NCBI RefSeq assembly: GCF_004341375.1
Contig: NZ_SLXO01000003.1
Location: forward strand, 353,345-417,344
Direction: 5' to 3'
Source: Rhodothalassium salexigens DSM 2132
GTDB taxonomy: Bacteria; Pseudomonadota; Alphaproteobacteria; Sphingomonadales; Rhodothalassiaceae
DNA length: 64,000 bases
The position numbers and the translations under genes are program-made. Shown here in pieces: positions 38,112-46,970 of this stretch (positions within the stretch are counted from its first letter, which is position 1; each line of letters opens with the position of its first letter). Below the pieces are notes generated by a model, which saw nothing but the letters and a program-made list of their open reading frames with translations, was not told the DNA's origin and did no database searches.

Positions 38112-39689
38112 CTATTCAGCGGCCACAGCGGCGGTGGCGCGGTCGCCGCCGGTCAACAGCACCCGGCCGGTCATCTCGTCGGGTTGGTCGAGCCCCATGA
38201 GCGCCAGCAGCGTCGGCGCCACGTCGGCCAGCCGACCGTCGTCGAGGCCCAGGCCGGGGGCGGCGTTGACCAGGAACACCGGCACGTCGAGGGTGGTGTG
38301 GGCGGTGTGCGGCTGCTCGGTCTCGGGGTCGCGCATCAGTTCCACATTGCCGTGGTCGGCGGTGACCATGGCCACGCCGCCGGCGCGTTCCACCGCGTCG
38401 AGCAGCCGGCCGAGCCCGGCGTCGACCGCTTCGCAGGCGCGCTTGGCGGCGTCCATGTCGCCGGTGTGGCCGACCATGTCGGGGTTGGCGTAGTTGATCA
38501 CGATGGCGTCGAAGCGGCCCTGGTCGATCGCGTCGACCACCCGGTCGGTGACCTCGCCGGCGCTCATCTCTGGCGCCAGGTCATAGGTGGCGACCTTGGG
38601 GCTGGGCACCAGGATGCGTTCTTCGCCCGGTTCGGGCGCCTCTTCGCCGCCGTTGAAGAAGAAGGTGACGTGGGCGTATTTCTCGGTCTCGGCGATGCGC
38701 AACTGGCTCAGCCCGGCCTTGGCGACCACCGCGCCGAAGCCATTGTCGACCGCTTCGGGCGGGAACAGGGCGGGATAGAGCGGGGCCAGGTCGGTGGAGT
38801 ATTCGACCATGCCGGCGCGCGCGGCGAAGGCGACGGTCCGCTGCCGCTCGAAGCCGTCGAAGGCGGGGTCGGCCAGGGCGGTGAGGATCTCGCGCGCCCG
38901 GTCGGCGCGGAAATTGGCCATCAACACGCCGTCGCCGTCGGCCATGCCGGCATAAGGGGCGATCACGCACGGGGTGACGAACTCGTCGGTCTCGCCCGCG
39001 TCATAGGCTTGGGCGACGGCGACCGCCGGGCTCGGGCGGCTCGGTCCCTCGGCCAGCACCAGGGCGTGATAGGCTTTTTCGACCCGGTCCCAGCGTTGGT
39101 CCCGGTCCATGGCGAAATAGCGCCCCGACAGCGTGGCGATGCGGGCATTGTCGAGGCCGTCGAGATCGGTTTCGAGCCGGGCGATGGCGTCGGCGGCGCT
39201 TTTGGGCGGCGTGTCGCGGCCGTCGAGGAAGGCGTGGATGCGCACGGCCACGCCGGCGGTGTCGAGCGCGCGGGCCAGGGCGGCGATGTGGCGTTGGTGG
39301 CTGTGCACGCCGCCGGGCGACACCAGGCCCACCAGGTGCGCGGTGCCGCCGGTGCGCTGGAGCGCGGCGACGAAGTCGCGAAACGCGGTGTTGCGGTCCA
39401 ACTCGCCGCTTCCAAGGGCATCGTCGATGCGCGGCAGATCCTGTTTGACCACGCGCCCGCCGCCCAGGTTCATGTGGCCCACTTCCGAATTGCCCATCTG
39501 GCCTTCGGGCAGGCCGACGGCGCTGCCGCTGGTCTTCAGGAACGCCTTGGGCGCGCTGGCGAACAGCCGGTCCCAGACCGGCGTGCGGGCTTGGGCGGCG
39601 GCGTTGGCGTCGCTGTCGGACCGCCAGCCCCAGCCGTCCAGAATGCACAGCACGACGGGCTTGGGGCGCGGGGCGTTGGGGGCGGACAT
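38112..39689 (-). CDS. gpmI: 2,3-bisphosphoglycerate-independent phosphoglycerate mutase
   Basis: 525 aa Mn-dependent glycolytic enzyme. CILDGWGWR at the N-terminus, the catalytic-serine motif EGQMGNSEVGHMN, GLVSPGGVHSH, LDGRDTPPKS, NYANPDMVGHTGD and TADHGNVE supply the metal ligands. The ATG at 39689 gives the family start; an in-frame extension of 37 codons upstream overlaps rlmH. It lies between rlmH and envC in the conserved order. Confidence 0.97.
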   Translation of the reverse strand: MSAPNAPRPKPVVLCILDGWGWRSDSDANAAAQARTPVWDRLFASAPKAFLKTSGSAVGLPEGQMGNSEVGHMNLGGGRVVKQDLPRIDDALGSGELDRNTAFRDFVAALQRTGGTAHLVGLVSPGGVHSHQRHIAALARALDTAGVAVRIHAFLDGRDTPPKSAADAIARLETDLDGLDNARIATLSGRYFAMDRDQRWDRVEKAYHALVLAEGPSRPSPAVAVAQAYDAGETDEFVTPCVIAPYAGMADGDGVLMANFRADRAREILTALADPAFDGFERQRTVAFAARAGMVEYSTDLAPLYPALFPPEAVDNGFGAVVAKAGLSQLRIAETEKYAHVTFFFNGGEEAPEPGEERILVPSPKVATYDLAPEMSAGEVTDRVVDAIDQGRFDAIVINYANPDMVGHTGDMDAAKRACEAVDAGLGRLLDAVERAGGVAMVTADHGNVELMRDPETEQPHTAHTTLDVPVFLVNAAPGLGLDDGRLADVAPTLLALMGLDQPDEMTGRVLLTGGDRATAAVAAE

Positions 39690-39741
39690 GGCCGGACGGT
39701 CTCCTCTGGCGGTTCGCGGTGGTCGGGTCGGCGCGTGCGGG

Positions 39742-40200
39742 TCAGTCGCGATGGTAAGGGTGGCCCTGGGTGATGGTCCAGGCCCGATACAGTTGCTCAT
39801 AGACCATCGCGCGCGCCAGCTTGTGGGGCCATGTGAGCCGGCCCAGGCTCAAGGTCAAGGCGGCTTCATGGGTCAGGTCGGGGTCGAGCCCGTCGGGGCC
39901 GCCGACGATCAGGCCGAGGCGCCGGCAGCCGTCGTCCTGCCAGGTCTGGATCTGGCCGGCCAGGTCGCGCGAGGTCAGGGTGGCGCCGCGTTCGTCGAGG
40001 GCGATCAGCCGGTCGGCGCGGTCGAGCGCCTTGCGCAGCCGCCGGGCTTCGTCGGCGCGGCGCTGGTCGACCGTATCGGCGCGCGATTCGGGGCATTCGA
40101 CCGTGGTCACGGGCCAGGCCAGGCGCTTGGCGTAGGCGGCGGCCAGATCGGCTTCGGGGCCGCGGCCGAGCTTGCCGACCGCCGCAACGATGATGTCCAT
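39742..40200 (-). CDS. rlmH: 23S rRNA (pseudouridine1915-N3)-methyltransferase
   Basis: 152 aa SPOUT methyltransferase. Family hallmarks are the N-terminus DIIVAAVGKLGRGPE, the SAM-knot loop IVGGPDGLDP and the C-terminal YEQLYRAWTITQGHPYHRD. Normal length. It follows rsfS on the minus strand after a 442-bp gap, instead of the usual close spacing. Confidence 0.96.
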   Translation of the reverse strand: MDIIVAAVGKLGRGPEADLAAAYAKRLAWPVTTVECPESRADTVDQRRADEARRLRKALDRADRLIALDERGATLTSRDLAGQIQTWQDDGCRRLGLIVGGPDGLDPDLTHEAALTLSLGRLTWPHKLARAMVYEQLYRAWTITQGHPYHRD

Positions 40201-40642
40201 GGATGTCTCCGATCGGGGGCGCCAGGAGCGGATCAGGAGCGGGCCAAAGGCGGATCTGCACGGACCAGACGCGGTGCCGGCCCGAATCAACCGGGGCGGC
40301 CCGACCCAAAGCGGTGAGCCAGCCATCAGCCGGGCGGCGTTCGCCGCGCCGTCGAGTTCAGGCCCCAACACGGTCACCCCCCCCGGCGTGGTCAAGCCGC
40401 TGACAAGGGAGCGCCGGCCCGCCTGGGCGGCCGCAGCGCTGGGCGCGTCGCCCGGCGCCTTGGGCTGGGCCGGTGCGCCGGCGCCTGGCCGCTTGGGTGG
40501 CTCGTGGTCGGCGCCGGGGGGACCCAGGGGCGGCCCTGGAACAGCCGCACGGCGCGCCGGATCGGGCACGTCGGCGGGTGTCTGTCGGGCCGACCGGGTC
40601 AGGCTGTGTGGGCCGGGCGGGCGGTTGCCGGGCGCCCGGGCG
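40201..40642. other. Gap between rsfS and rlmH without recognisable gene
   Basis: 442 bp of very G+C-rich sequence. The minus-strand frame in line with rlmH is open but encodes Pro/Ala/Gly-rich sequence with no family features and no ribosome-binding site. A CCCCCCCCGG run lies at about 40377-40386. The promoter of the rlmH-gpmI-envC-ctpA run could be here. Confidence 0.5.
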
Positions 40643-41038
40643 TCAGTTCAGCATCGCTTCGGCGGCCGGGTCCATGGCCCACATCTTTTCCAGATTGTAG
40701 AACTCGCGGACCTCGGGGCGGAACAGGTGGACGACCACATCGCCGGCGTCGATCAGCACCCAGTCGGCCTGGGGCAGACCTTCGATGATCGGGCTGCCGT
40801 GGCCGGCGTCTTTCAACGCCCGGACCAGATAGTCGGCGAGTGCCGACACCTGCCGGTTCGAGCGACCCGACGCGATGACCATATGGTCGGCGATGCTGGA
40901 CTTGCCGTCCAGGTCGATGGTGGTGATGTGTTCGGCCTTGTTGTCGTCAAGGCAGGACCGGACCAGGTCCAAAAGGCGGTCGGATGACCGGGCGCCGGTG
41001 GCCGGACTGTCGCCGACCGTGCTGGGACTAACCTGCAA
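40643..41038 (-). CDS. rsfS: Ribosomal silencing factor RsfS (Iojap family)
   Basis: 131 aa. It binds ribosomal protein L14 and blocks subunit joining in starved cells. Core phrases DLDGKSSIADHMVIASGRSNRQV, GLPQADWVLIDAGDVVVHLF and REFYNLEKMWA are diagnostic. The start appears to be a TTG at 41038 with AGGGAG five bases upstream. nadD-rsfS adjacency is conserved in bacteria; 12 bp separate them here. Confidence 0.94.
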   Translation of the reverse strand: MQVSPSTVGDSPATGARSSDRLLDLVRSCLDDNKAEHITTIDLDGKSSIADHMVIASGRSNRQVSALADYLVRALKDAGHGSPIIEGLPQADWVLIDAGDVVVHLFRPEVREFYNLEKMWAMDPAAEAMLN

Positions 41039-41050
41039 GGTGTCTCCCTC

Positions 41051-41749
41051 TCATGCTACAGAATATGGGCCGTCCGGGCCCATGCCTTGGTCGCTCATGG
41101 TTTCCCGGATACGCGTCGCGGACGCCGGATGCCGGGGGCACGTGATAAATGCCCAGGCAGGGAGCGATCGCGTGGCCAGCGTTTGCCATTGTCTCTCCGG
41201 GCAGCGGCGATGGGCAAAAATACGCGCCATCTTGGCCGTCAAGGCAGCGTGAGAATACCCCGGACGGTCGATCACTGCAATAGGCACGGTGTGGGCGATG
41301 CGATCCCAGTGCTGCCAGCGGGTGAACTGCACCAGATTGTCGGCGCCCATCAGCCAGACGAAGCGGGTACGCGGGAAATGGCCCGACAATTCGGCGATGG
41401 TGTCGGCGGTGAACCGCGTGGCGATATGGGTTTCCAGGTCGCTGACCAGCACGCGCGGGTGGCGTGCGGCGGCCTCGGCCGAGGCGAAGCGGGCCGCGAA
41501 GGGGGCCATGTCGTCCTTGGGCTTGAGCGGGTTTTGCGGGCTGACCAGCCACCAGACCCAGTCGAGCCCCAATCGGCGCAGCGCCACCTTGCTGATATGG
41601 TGGTGGCCGTCATGGGCCGGGTTGAACGAGCCGCCGAGCAGGCCGACGCGCTGGCCGGCCCACAGGTCGGCGCCGGCCGGCGGCACCGGCGGCGTGGTCA
41701 GGGCCCGCACCTGTGCTGGTGCGGCGGCGTGGACGGAGGCCAGGGTCAA
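41051..41749 (-). CDS. nadD: Nicotinate-nucleotide adenylyltransferase
   Basis: Makes nicotinate adenine dinucleotide in NAD synthesis. The nucleotidyltransferase signature [19 protein letters not shown] and the later WLMGADNL and ATRIRE motifs are clear. The start is uncertain: a TTG at 41749 overlaps the proA stop (TTGA) and gives 232 aa, while a GTG at 41710 gives 219 aa. The stop/start overlap seen at many junctions here favours the TTG. No good ribosome-binding site helps either. Confidence 0.9.
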   Translation of the reverse strand: MTLASVHAAAPAQVRALTTPPVPPAGADLWAGQRVGLLGGSFNPAHDGHHHISKVALRRLGLDWVWWLVSPQNPLKPKDDMAPFAARFASAEAAARHPRVLVSDLETHIATRFTADTIAELSGHFPRTRFVWLMGADNLVQFTRWQHWDRIAHTVPIAVIDRPGYSHAALTAKMARIFAHRRCPERQWQTLATRSLPAWAFITCPRHPASATRIRETMSDQGMGPDGPYSVA

Positions 41750-43092
41750 GGTCGGGTCTGGCCGCTGCCGCGCACTTTGTATTTGAAGGTGGTGAGTTGC
41801 TCCGGCCCCACCGGGCCGCGGGCATGGACCCGGCCGGTGGCGATGCCGATCTCGGCGCCGAAGCCGAACTCGCCGCCGTCGGCGAACTGGGTCGAGGCGT
41901 TGTGCAGCACGATGGCGCTGTCCACCTCGGCCAGGAAGCGCTCGGCCGCCCCCCGGTCCTCGGTGACGATGGCGTCGGTGTGGCCCGAGCCGTAGCGCGC
42001 GATATGGTCGAGGGCGGCGTCCAGATCGTCGACCAGCCGCACCGCCAGGATGGCGTCGAGATACTCGGTCGCCCAGTCGGCCTCGCTGGCGGGCGTCGCC
42101 TCGGCGTCGAGCGCGCAGACGCCGGCGTCGCCGCGCAGGGCGCACCCGGCCGCCTTCAAGGCGTCGAGTATCGGCGGCAGGTGGGGTGCGAAGTCCTTGT
42201 GGACCAGAAGCGTTTCAAGCGCGCCGCAGATCCCGGTGCGGCGCATCTTGGCGTTCAGCGCCAGGTCGCGGGCGCGGTCGGGGTCGGCGGCGGCGTCGAG
42301 CAGCATGTGGCACAACCCCTCCAGGTGCGCGAACACCGGCACCCGGGCGTCGGCCTCGACCCGCTCGACCAGCGAGCGCCCGCCGCGCGGCACGATCACG
42401 TCGACCACGCCGGTGGCGCCGAGCAGTGCTGCCACCAAGCGGCGGTCCTGGTCGGGCACCAATTGCACCGCCTCGCCCGGCAGGCCGGCGCTGGCGAGCC
42501 CCTTGGCAAACGCCGCGTGCAGCGCGCGATTGGTCTCCACCGCCTCCGAGCCGCCGCGCAGGATCACCGCGTTGCCGGCCTTGACGCACAGGGCGGCGGC
42601 GTCGGCGGTGACATTGGGGCGGCTTTCGTAGATCACGCCGACCACGCCCAAGGGGGTCGCCACGCGCTCGAACGCCAGGCCGTTGGGCTGTTGCCAGCTT
42701 GCCAGGGTGCGGCCGACCGGGTCGGGCAGGTGGGCGACCTTGTCGACGGCCGCGACGATTCCGGCCAGGCGGTCGGTGTCGAGGCGCAGCCGGTCGAGCA
42801 GGGCCGGTGCCAGGCCGCGCGCCTCGGCCGCCGCCATGTCGCGGGCGTTGGCGGCCAGGATCGCTTCGGCGTCGGCCTCGATGGCGCGCGCGGCGGCGAC
42901 CAGCGCGTGGGTCTTGTCGTCGCTGGTGGCGGCGGCGAGGCGGCCGAGGCAGGCGCGCGCCGCTGCGCCCATCTGGGCGATCAGCCGGCGCGCCCGATCG
43001 TCGGCCGCGTCGATGTCTGCCGGCGCACGCTCGGGGGCGGTGTCGGCCGCGCTCTTGGGCTGGCTGGTTTGGGGGCGCGCGGTCTCGGTCAT
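41746..43092 (-). CDS. proA: Glutamate-5-semialdehyde dehydrogenase (gamma-glutamyl phosphate reductase)
   Basis: 448 aa, second step of proline synthesis. The catalytic cysteine lies in [15 protein letters not shown]. Other signatures are [30 protein letters not shown] and [12 protein letters not shown]. The N-terminal 35 residues are a Ser/Pro/Ala-rich extension before the family start. The ATG overlaps the proB stop (ATGA), giving a coupled proB-proA pair. Confidence 0.96.
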   Translation of the reverse strand: MTETARPQTSQPKSAADTAPERAPADIDAADDRARRLIAQMGAAARACLGRLAAATSDDKTHALVAAARAIEADAEAILAANARDMAAAEARGLAPALLDRLRLDTDRLAGIVAAVDKVAHLPDPVGRTLASWQQPNGLAFERVATPLGVVGVIYESRPNVTADAAALCVKAGNAVILRGGSEAVETNRALHAAFAKGLASAGLPGEAVQLVPDQDRRLVAALLGATGVVDVIVPRGGRSLVERVEADARVPVFAHLEGLCHMLLDAAADPDRARDLALNAKMRRTGICGALETLLVHKDFAPHLPPILDALKAAGCALRGDAGVCALDAEATPASEADWATEYLDAILAVRLVDDLDAALDHIARYGSGHTDAIVTEDRGAAERFLAEVDSAIVLHNASTQFADGGEFGFGAEIGIATGRVHARGPVGPEQLTTFKYKVRGSGQTRP

Positions 43093-44267
43093 GGGTCCGT
43101 GCCTCGCAGGGGGTGGAACAATACCAAGTCGTTGCGGTGGATCATAGGCCCTCGGGCCGGATAGCCAAGGGTCTGCGCGATCTGGTCCTGGCGCTGACCG
43201 GCGATGGCGGCGGCGTCGGCGGCGCCATAGCCCGCCAGGCCCTGGCCCAAGGCGCGGCCGTCGGGCCCGGCGACGCGCACCGGGTCGCCGCGTTCGAACC
43301 GGCCGTCGACCCGGGTGACGCCGGCCGGCAGCAGGCTCGCGCCGCGGTCGAGCGCGCGGACCGCGCCGGCGTCGACGCTGAGCGTGCCGCGCACCCCCTG
43401 CAACCCGCGCAGCCATTGCTTGCGGGTTGCCAGGCCGTTTTCCTGGGGCGCGAACAGGGTGCCGCGCCCGGTCGCCTCGTAGCGCGCCAGCGGTCGGTCG
43501 GCCAGGCCGCTGGTCAGCAGCACGGTGGTGCCTGAGCGGGTGGCGATATCGGCGGCGTCGAGCTTGGTGGCCATGCCGCCGGTGCCGACGCCGGTGGCAC
43601 CGGTGGGCCCGGCGAGCGCGCGCAGCCGGTCGTCGACCACCGCCACCCGCTCGATCAGCCGGGCGTCGGGGTGGCGGCGCGGGTCGGCGTCCATCAGCCC
43701 GTCCACGTCGCTCAGCAGCACCAGCAGGTCGGCGCCGACCACCTGGGCGACCCGGGCGGCGAGCCGGTCATTGTCGCCGAAGCGGATTTCGTCGGTGGCG
43801 ACGGTGTCGTTCTCGTTGACCACCGGCACCAGGCCGGCGCCGAGCAGGGCGTCTAAGGTGTCGCGGGCGTTGAGATAGCGGCGCCGGTCGTCCAGGTCGG
43901 CGAGGGTCAGCAGCACCTGGGCGGTGGTGCGCCGGTGGCCGGCGCGGCGGTGTGGGGCGCCGCCTGTGTCGTCACCGGTGTCGCCGGCGAAGGCGGCCGA
44001 CCAGGCCAGGGCCAGGCGGATCTGGCCGGCGGCGGCCGCCGCCTGGGCTTCGGCCAGGCTCGCCGGACGCCGGTCGAGGCCGAGGGCGGTGCGGCCGAGG
44101 GCGATGGCGCCCGAGGTGACGATGACCAGCCGGCGCGCGCGCCCGACCAGGTCCTGCGCTAGGGCGTCGAGCCAGGGGCCGCGCGGTCCGCCGTCGGCGC
44201 CCGCCACCAAGAGCGACGAGCCGACCTTGACCACGCAGGTGTCGAGCCCGGTCAGACCGGCGACCAT
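43089..44267 (-). CDS. proB: Glutamate 5-kinase with PUA domain
   Basis: 392 aa, first and normally proline-inhibited step of proline synthesis. Amino-acid-kinase motifs: [36 protein letters not shown] and [15 protein letters not shown] domain starts near residue 295 ([21 protein letters not shown]). A short His/Arg-rich insertion ([12 protein letters not shown]) lies near residue 105. The first 16 bp overlap the end of obgE. Confidence 0.96.
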   Translation of the reverse strand: MVAGLTGLDTCVVKVGSSLLVAGADGGPRGPWLDALAQDLVGRARRLVIVTSGAIALGRTALGLDRRPASLAEAQAAAAAGQIRLALAWSAAFAGDTGDDTGGAPHRRAGHRRTTAQVLLTLADLDDRRRYLNARDTLDALLGAGLVPVVNENDTVATDEIRFGDNDRLAARVAQVVGADLLVLLSDVDGLMDADPRRHPDARLIERVAVVDDRLRALAGPTGATGVGTGGMATKLDAADIATRSGTTVLLTSGLADRPLARYEATGRGTLFAPQENGLATRKQWLRGLQGVRGTLSVDAGAVRALDRGASLLPAGVTRVDGRFERGDPVRVAGPDGRALGQGLAGYGAADAAAIAGQRQDQIAQTLGYPARGPMIHRNDLVLFHPLRGTDP

Positions 44268-45355
44268 GATCCCGTCCCACCGTCGGCGTCGTCGCCCGCC
44301 CGGGTCGCCGGGTCGCCGTCGGCCGGGCCGTCCGCCGCCATGGCGTCGGCGCGGGCCTCGGCGGCGCGGTAGGCGTCGATGGCGGCGAGCAGGGCGGTCA
44401 GCAGCGAGAATACGCCCTGGCCGGCCACCGACGAGACCAGGCGCACGTCGCGCGCGCCGGCTGCCGTCACCGCCGCTACGGCGTCGGCGGCCAGCTCGGC
44501 GTCGAGCGCGTCGGCCTTGGTCACCGCGACGATCTCGGGCTTGTCTTCAAGGCCGGCGTCATAGGCGATCATCTCGTCGCGCACGGTGCGATAGGCGGCG
44601 CCGGGGTCGTCGCCGGTGCCGTCGACCAGGTGCAGAAGCGCGCCGCAGCGTTCCACATGGCCCAGGAACCGGGTGCCGAGGCCGCGGCCTTCGTGCGCGC
44701 CCTCGATCAGACCGGGGATGTCGGCGAGCACGAACTCGCGCCCATCGGCGTGCACCACGCCCAGTTGCGGCGCCAAGGTGGTGAACGGATAGTCGGCGAC
44801 CTTGGGCCGGGCGCGCGACACGGTCGACAGGAAGGTGGACTTGCCGGCATTGGGCAGGCCCACGAGCCCGGCGTCGGCCATCAGCTTCAGGCGCAGCCAC
44901 AGCCAGCGTTCCTCGCCCGGGGTCCCCGGCGTGGTGCGGCGCGGTGCGCGGTTGGTGGACGACTTGAAGTGGGCATTGCCCTTGCCGCCCTGGCCGCCTT
45001 CGAGCAGCAGGATGCGCTGGCCGGGATCGGTCAGGTCGGCGAGCAGGAACTCCATGTCCTCGTCATAGATCTGGGTGCCCACGGGCACGGTGATGGTGAC
45101 GTCCTTGCCGGCGGCGCCGTGCTTGTTGGAGCCCATGCCGTGGACGCCGCGCCCGGCCTTGATGTGGGGCGCGTAGCGGAAGTCGACGAGGGTGTTCAGG
45201 CCCTCGTGCGCCTCCACATAGACATGGCCGCCGCGGCCGCCGTCGCCGCCATTGGGGCCGCCGTATTCGACGAACTTCTCGCGCCGGAACGACAGGCAGC
45301 CATTGCCGCCGGCCCCCGATTGGGCGTGGATGCGGGCCTGGTCGAGAAACTTCAT
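44252..45355 (-). CDS. obgE: GTPase Obg
   Basis: 367 aa essential ribosome-assembly and stress GTPase. The N-terminal glycine-rich Obg domain ([19 protein letters not shown] and following) occupies residues 1-158. The G domain has [26 protein letters not shown] and TKADALD. The C-terminal tail is acidic. AAGGAG precedes the ATG by eight bases. An intrinsic terminator lies about 60 bp upstream, between rpmA and obgE, so expression depends on readthrough or a short local promoter. Confidence 0.97.
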   Translation of the reverse strand: MKFLDQARIHAQSGAGGNGCLSFRREKFVEYGGPNGGDGGRGGHVYVEAHEGLNTLVDFRYAPHIKAGRGVHGMGSNKHGAAGKDVTITVPVGTQIYDEDMEFLLADLTDPGQRILLLEGGQGGKGNAHFKSSTNRAPRRTTPGTPGEERWLWLRLKLMADAGLVGLPNAGKSTFLSTVSRARPKVADYPFTTLAPQLGVVHADGREFVLADIPGLIEGAHEGRGLGTRFLGHVERCGALLHLVDGTGDDPGAAYRTVRDEMIAYDAGLEDKPEIVAVTKADALDAELAADAVAAVTAAGARDVRLVSSVAGQGVFSLLTALLAAIDAYRAAEARADAMAADGPADGDPATRAGDDADGGTGSWSPV

Positions 45356-45411
45356 CGGGCGTCTCCTTGAGGCGCGATGTCAGGGTCACGAAGCGCCGGC
45401 GCGGCGCCAAA

Positions 45412-45443
45412 CAAAAAAGCGGTCGGGCAGGCCCCGGCCGCTT
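45412..45443 (-). terminator. Intrinsic terminator between rpmA and obgE
   Basis: On the minus strand AAGCGG...CCGCTT forms a stem with an inner CGGG/CCCG stem, followed by TTTTTT. It is a textbook rho-independent terminator, 228 bp after the rpmA stop and 57 bp before the obgE start. No gene is seen in the 315-bp rpmA-obgE gap. Confidence 0.85.
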
Positions 45444-45670
45444 GGTGTCTGTGTGCGTCCCCCGGCCGCCACCCGGACGGCCAGGCCGGTGGCCGGCACC
45501 ATCGTCGATGCCGGTACCGGTGCCTTGGGCCAAGGCACGGGCGTGCCTGAGGGGCAATCTCTGGGCCGACCCCTGGGGGCCGATCCTTCCGGCCGCACCC
45601 CCAGGCCGGGCGATCCGCGCGGCGGCGGCCGACCGGGCCCGGGCGACGACCTGCGGTCTCGGCCGGGGCG

Positions 45671-45925
45671 TCAGCCCTCGACGATCGAGACGTATTGCCG
45701 GCCGTTGCGGGTGGTGCGGAACTGCACCTGGCCTTCGCTCAGCGCGAACAGGGTATGGTCGCGGCCGATGCCCACATTGTCGCCGGGGTACCAGCGGGTG
45801 CCGCGTTGGCGCACCAGGATGTTGCCGGGGACCACGCGCTCGCCGCCGAACTTCTTGACGCCCAGGCGCTTGCCGATTGTGTCGCGGCCGTTCTTCGATG
45901 AACCGCCAGCTTTTTTGTGTGCCAT
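45671..45925 (-). CDS. rpmA: 50S ribosomal protein L27
   Basis: 84 aa. The sequence [16 protein letters not shown] starts directly, without the cleaved extension found in some Firmicutes. [16 protein letters not shown] and [13 protein letters not shown] are family signatures. Follows rplU by 6 bp. Confidence 0.98.
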   Translation of the reverse strand: MAHKKAGGSSKNGRDTIGKRLGVKKFGGERVVPGNILVRQRGTRWYPGDNVGIGRDHTLFALSEGQVQFRTTRNGRQYVSIVEG

Positions 45926-45931
45926 TGCCGC

Positions 45932-46357
45932 TTACTCCTTGGTGTCGCCCGACGCGCCGTCGGTGGTCTTGGTGTCGTCGCCCTTGGCCGCGTCGTCGGC
46001 CTTGGTGGTCTTGGCGGCCGCCTTTTTCTTCGGCGCGGCCTTCTTCTTGGCGGCGATGTCGGTGATCTTGAGCACCGTCAGATGCTGCCGGTGGCCCTTG
46101 GTCCGCCGATAGGTATGGCGCCGCTTCTTCTTGAAGATGATGACCTTGTCGCCGCGGGTCTGTTCGACCACTTCAGCGCTCACTTCGGCGCCGGCGATGG
46201 TGGGGTCGCCCACGGTGACGCCTTTGTCGTCGCCGACCATCAGCACGTCGGTCAGCTTGATGGTGTCGCCGGCTTCCGCCGCCAGCTTTTCGACGCGGAT
46301 CACGTCGTCCTTGGCCACGCGGTATTGTTTACCGCCGGTCTTGATCACTGCGTACAT
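45932..46357 (-). CDS. rplU: 50S ribosomal protein L21 with extended C-terminus
   Basis: 141 aa. The L21 core ([25 protein letters not shown], then [23 protein letters not shown]) ends near residue 103. A Lys/Ala-rich then acidic tail ([15 protein letters not shown] and DDTKTTDG) of about 38 residues follows, as in several alphaproteobacteria. First gene of rplU-rpmA, with a long untranslated leader. Confidence 0.97.
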   Translation of the reverse strand: MYAVIKTGGKQYRVAKDDVIRVEKLAAEAGDTIKLTDVLMVGDDKGVTVGDPTIAGAEVSAEVVEQTRGDKVIIFKKKRRHTYRRTKGHRQHLTVLKITDIAAKKKAAPKKKAAAKTTKADDAAKGDDTKTTDGASGDTKE

Positions 46358-46623
46358 CTCGGGTCACGCTTTCTATTCTGTGCCGCGACCGACCGGGGGA
46401 GGGCCCCGTTGGTCAGGGGGCGATCCCGCTTAGGGCGGTGGCCGCTGGCTGTCGTTATCGATCGGCACGGGCCAAGCCGCCCGGCTCGGCGGGGCGGTCT
46501 CGGACGATGCCGGGCGTCGGACCTTCGCGCGCCGGGCCAAGCCCGGTGTCGGGGCGCTTGGCCCGACGTGCACGCGAACGCCAAACGGTGCCCCGACCCA
46601 CGCCGAGACACCGAACCGGGTTA
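46358..46623 (-). promoter_or_regulatory. Long 5' leader of rplU with perfect hairpin
   Basis: If the promoter at 46624-46651 is used, the rplU message has a leader of about 260 nt. It contains a perfect 10-bp inverted repeat, CGGGCCAAGC (46533-46542) and GCTTGGCCCG (46556-46565). Position and size suggest a ribosomal-protein leader under feedback control. No ORF is seen in it. Confidence 0.45.
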
Positions 46624-46651
46624 GATATAGCCAAGCGGCCCGGTCGGTCAA
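46624..46651 (-). promoter_or_regulatory. Probable rplU-rpmA promoter
   Basis: On the minus strand TTGACC (46651-46646), a 16-bp spacer and TATATC (46629-46624). Confidence 0.6.
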
Positions 46652-46686
46652 GCGCCAACGTCGGGTCGAAAAGCGCAAATCAGGCC

Positions 46687-46715
46687 TTGCCAGCGTGCGG
46701 TGGCTTGAGTAGGGT
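46687..46715 (+). promoter_or_regulatory. Promoter of tRNA-Ser
   Basis: TTGCCA at 46687-46692, a 17-bp spacer and TAGGGT at 46710-46715, 39 bp before the tRNA. It lies back to back with the rplU promoter. Confidence 0.5.
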
Positions 46716-46754
46716 CCGCCCTCGCTTCGCCTGGGAACGGGTGACCGCGCGTGC

Positions 46755-46844
46755 GGAGGAGTGCCGGAGCGGTCGAACGGGGCGGTCTCGAAAACCGTTG
46801 TGCGCGCAAGCGTACCGAGGGTTCGAATCCCTCCTCCTCCGCCA
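46755..46844 (+). tRNA. tRNA-Ser (anticodon CGA)
   Basis: 90 nt including CCA. Acceptor arms GGAGGAG/CTCCTCC pair, the anticodon stem GCGGT/ACCGT-type arm holds loop CTCGAAA (anticodon CGA), and there is a long variable arm (TGTGCGCGCAAGCGTACC). It directly precedes the CRISPR-Cas locus and is a plausible boundary of that locus. Confidence 0.96.
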
Positions 46845-46970
46845 CCCCCTCCCGACGGTGTTCCGTACCGGTCTCTCAAGCGCCGTTTTATGCGCCTCTC
46901 CGGCTTGACCGGTCTTCGCATCCACCCGCATTCTTCGCCCAAGACCGCAGCGCTTGCTCTGCGCTCCGGG

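Noticed and set aside
41051..42145. A longer nadD reaching back into proA
   Set aside because: The upstream part is an out-of-frame reading of proA; nadD homology starts near [10 protein letters not shown].
46845..46970. Integrase attachment site after tRNA-Ser
   Set aside because: No duplicate of the tRNA 3' end and no integrase gene were found in the window.
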